Shown here: positions 5,350 to 5,673 of the stretch, one piece after another
How the letters are laid out: each line of letters begins with the position of its first letter
How positions within the stretch are numbered: position 1 is the first letter of the stretch
Source: an archaeon UBA168
Lineage (GTDB): Archaea > Thermoproteota > Thermoprotei_A > Marsarchaeales > UBA168
Direction of reading: 5' to 3'
DNA: 5,673 nucleotides
NCBI GenBank assembly: GCA_002507085.1
Contig: DAYW01000001.1
Coordinates: 1-5,673, forward strand
The notes under the pieces: generated by a model
What the model was told of the DNA's origin: nothing
What the model saw: only the letters and a program-made list of their open reading frames with translations
The model's database searches: none
Position numbers and translations under genes: made by a program

Positions 5350-5673
5350 CGCCTCCTAATGCTATGCGCCTTTGTTTATCCAAGGTCCTTTGATCCTCAT
5401 CCGTCCAAAGCATTACTGGCCCCCGGCGCGTCAAATCAGGCTTGATCAGCTCTCTTACCATTAGCTCGAATTCCTCTTGAGTAGGTTCCTTACCTCCCAA
5501 GCCTCCTATGAAGGAGGCGAGGCGAGGTGCGTCTGAGGTTCCATAAAGCGAGCCCGCTATCTCGGCATAGAGGGCGCCTCCGTAGCCAGGAGAGATGTCC
5601 TGATCGAACACGGCGACTCCTCTTTTTCCAGCCAATGCGCTCGAGAGCTCATTTCTTGGGAAGGGCCTTAAAA
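5012..5673 (-). CDS. porA: Pyruvate/2-oxoacid:ferredoxin oxidoreductase, alpha subunit, C-terminal end (5' part outside window; 3' end uncertain)
   Basis: C-terminal segment of the alpha subunit, which completes the ThDP site with the beta subunit. The frame enters from the right edge as LRPFPRNELSSALAGKRGVAVFDQDISPGYGGALYAEI, matching the family's (Y/L)RPFP...V-x-D-x-x-I-S-x-G-x-G-G-A pattern. It continues through FIGGLGGKEPTQEEFELMV to RRGPVMLWTDEDQR, where alpha subunits normally finish within a few residues. The TTG at 5635 is internal, not a start. In this sequence the frame has no stop until 5012, so it would run 338 bases through porB. That extension (from about 5360, LGGDVIGRRPLHK onward) is arginine-rich and looks like a shadow frame. 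A one-base loss in the AAA at 5375-5377 would end it as TLDNKGA at TAG 5362-5364, just before the porB ribosome-binding site. The reliable part is therefore about 5362-5673. The order porA-porB implies co-transcription; porG and porD would be expected beyond the edge. Confidence 0.88.
   Translation of the reverse strand, partial: LRPFPRNELSSALAGKRGVAVFDQDISPGYGGALYAEIAGSLYGTSDAPRLASFIGGLGGKEPTQEEFELMVRELIKPDLTRRGPVMLWTDEDQRTLDKQRRIALGGDVIGRRPLHKDNPRHAPRRVPASGIFYVPWLRGADNDKVDAKSPRPKDLYRQRGRLHDPASDVSIFELDGWMALHGLCMRAGRRPRNKGRSRLADKPRQSKGRRNKRPGLNR
5352..5357 (-). promoter_or_regulatory. Shine-Dalgarno sequence of porB
   Basis: On the minus strand this is AGGAGG, a perfect core that continues as CGAT, close to AGGAGGTGAT. 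It leaves only 2 bases before ATG 5349 but 8 before TTG 5343, so it may decide the start in favour of TTG. Two TAG codons in the porB frame (5362-5364 and 5356-5358) lie just before it and rule out any longer N terminus. Confidence 0.75.

Overview
The window reads as a piece of chromosome from an archaeon, probably a thermophilic member of the Thermoproteota/Korarchaeota/Aigarchaeota side of the tree. This is inferred from protein families, not from any search. The supporting signs are an archaeal-type isoleucyl-tRNA synthetase, a small stand-alone JAMM/MPN protein, two separate pyruvate/2-oxoacid:ferredoxin oxidoreductase subunits of the Pyrococcus-like arrangement, heavy use of AGG and ATA codons, TATA-type promoter sequence, and Shine-Dalgarno sequences close to AGGAGGTGATC.

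Layout. Bases 1-1866 (+) hold the C-terminal 60% or so of isoleucyl-tRNA synthetase (ileS), cut by the window edge. Converging on it, 1902-2324 (-) encodes a small JAMM-motif metalloprotease-like protein. Bases 2325-2720 contain no convincing protein gene. They hold a TATA box and then about 270 bases of purine-rich sequence with several good hairpins, which I read as an unidentified structured RNA transcribed rightwards. Bases 2721-3914 (+) are a class I/II PLP aminotransferase interrupted by one in-frame TAA. Bases 3962-4396 (+) encode a small conserved-looking protein with a SecB-like sequence pattern. On the minus strand, entering from the right edge, the end of the 2-oxoacid:ferredoxin oxidoreductase alpha subunit (porA) is followed directly by the beta subunit (porB). 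The porB frame runs convergently into the SecB-like gene.

How the genes fit together. porA and porB encode subunits of one enzyme and form an operon, with the porB ribosome-binding site just after the probable porA end. The remaining genes (translation, protein turnover, amino-acid metabolism, putative chaperone) are housekeeping in character and give no sign of one shared system. I see no mobile element, CRISPR array or defence cassette.

The most notable points are reading-frame irregularities in otherwise well-conserved genes: a nonsense codon in the aminotransferase, a porB frame that misses its stop and runs 241 bases antisense through its neighbour, and a porA frame that stays open 338 bases into porB. 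Together they suggest either single-base sequence errors or genuine decay. The structured intergenic RNA is the best candidate for something undescribed.
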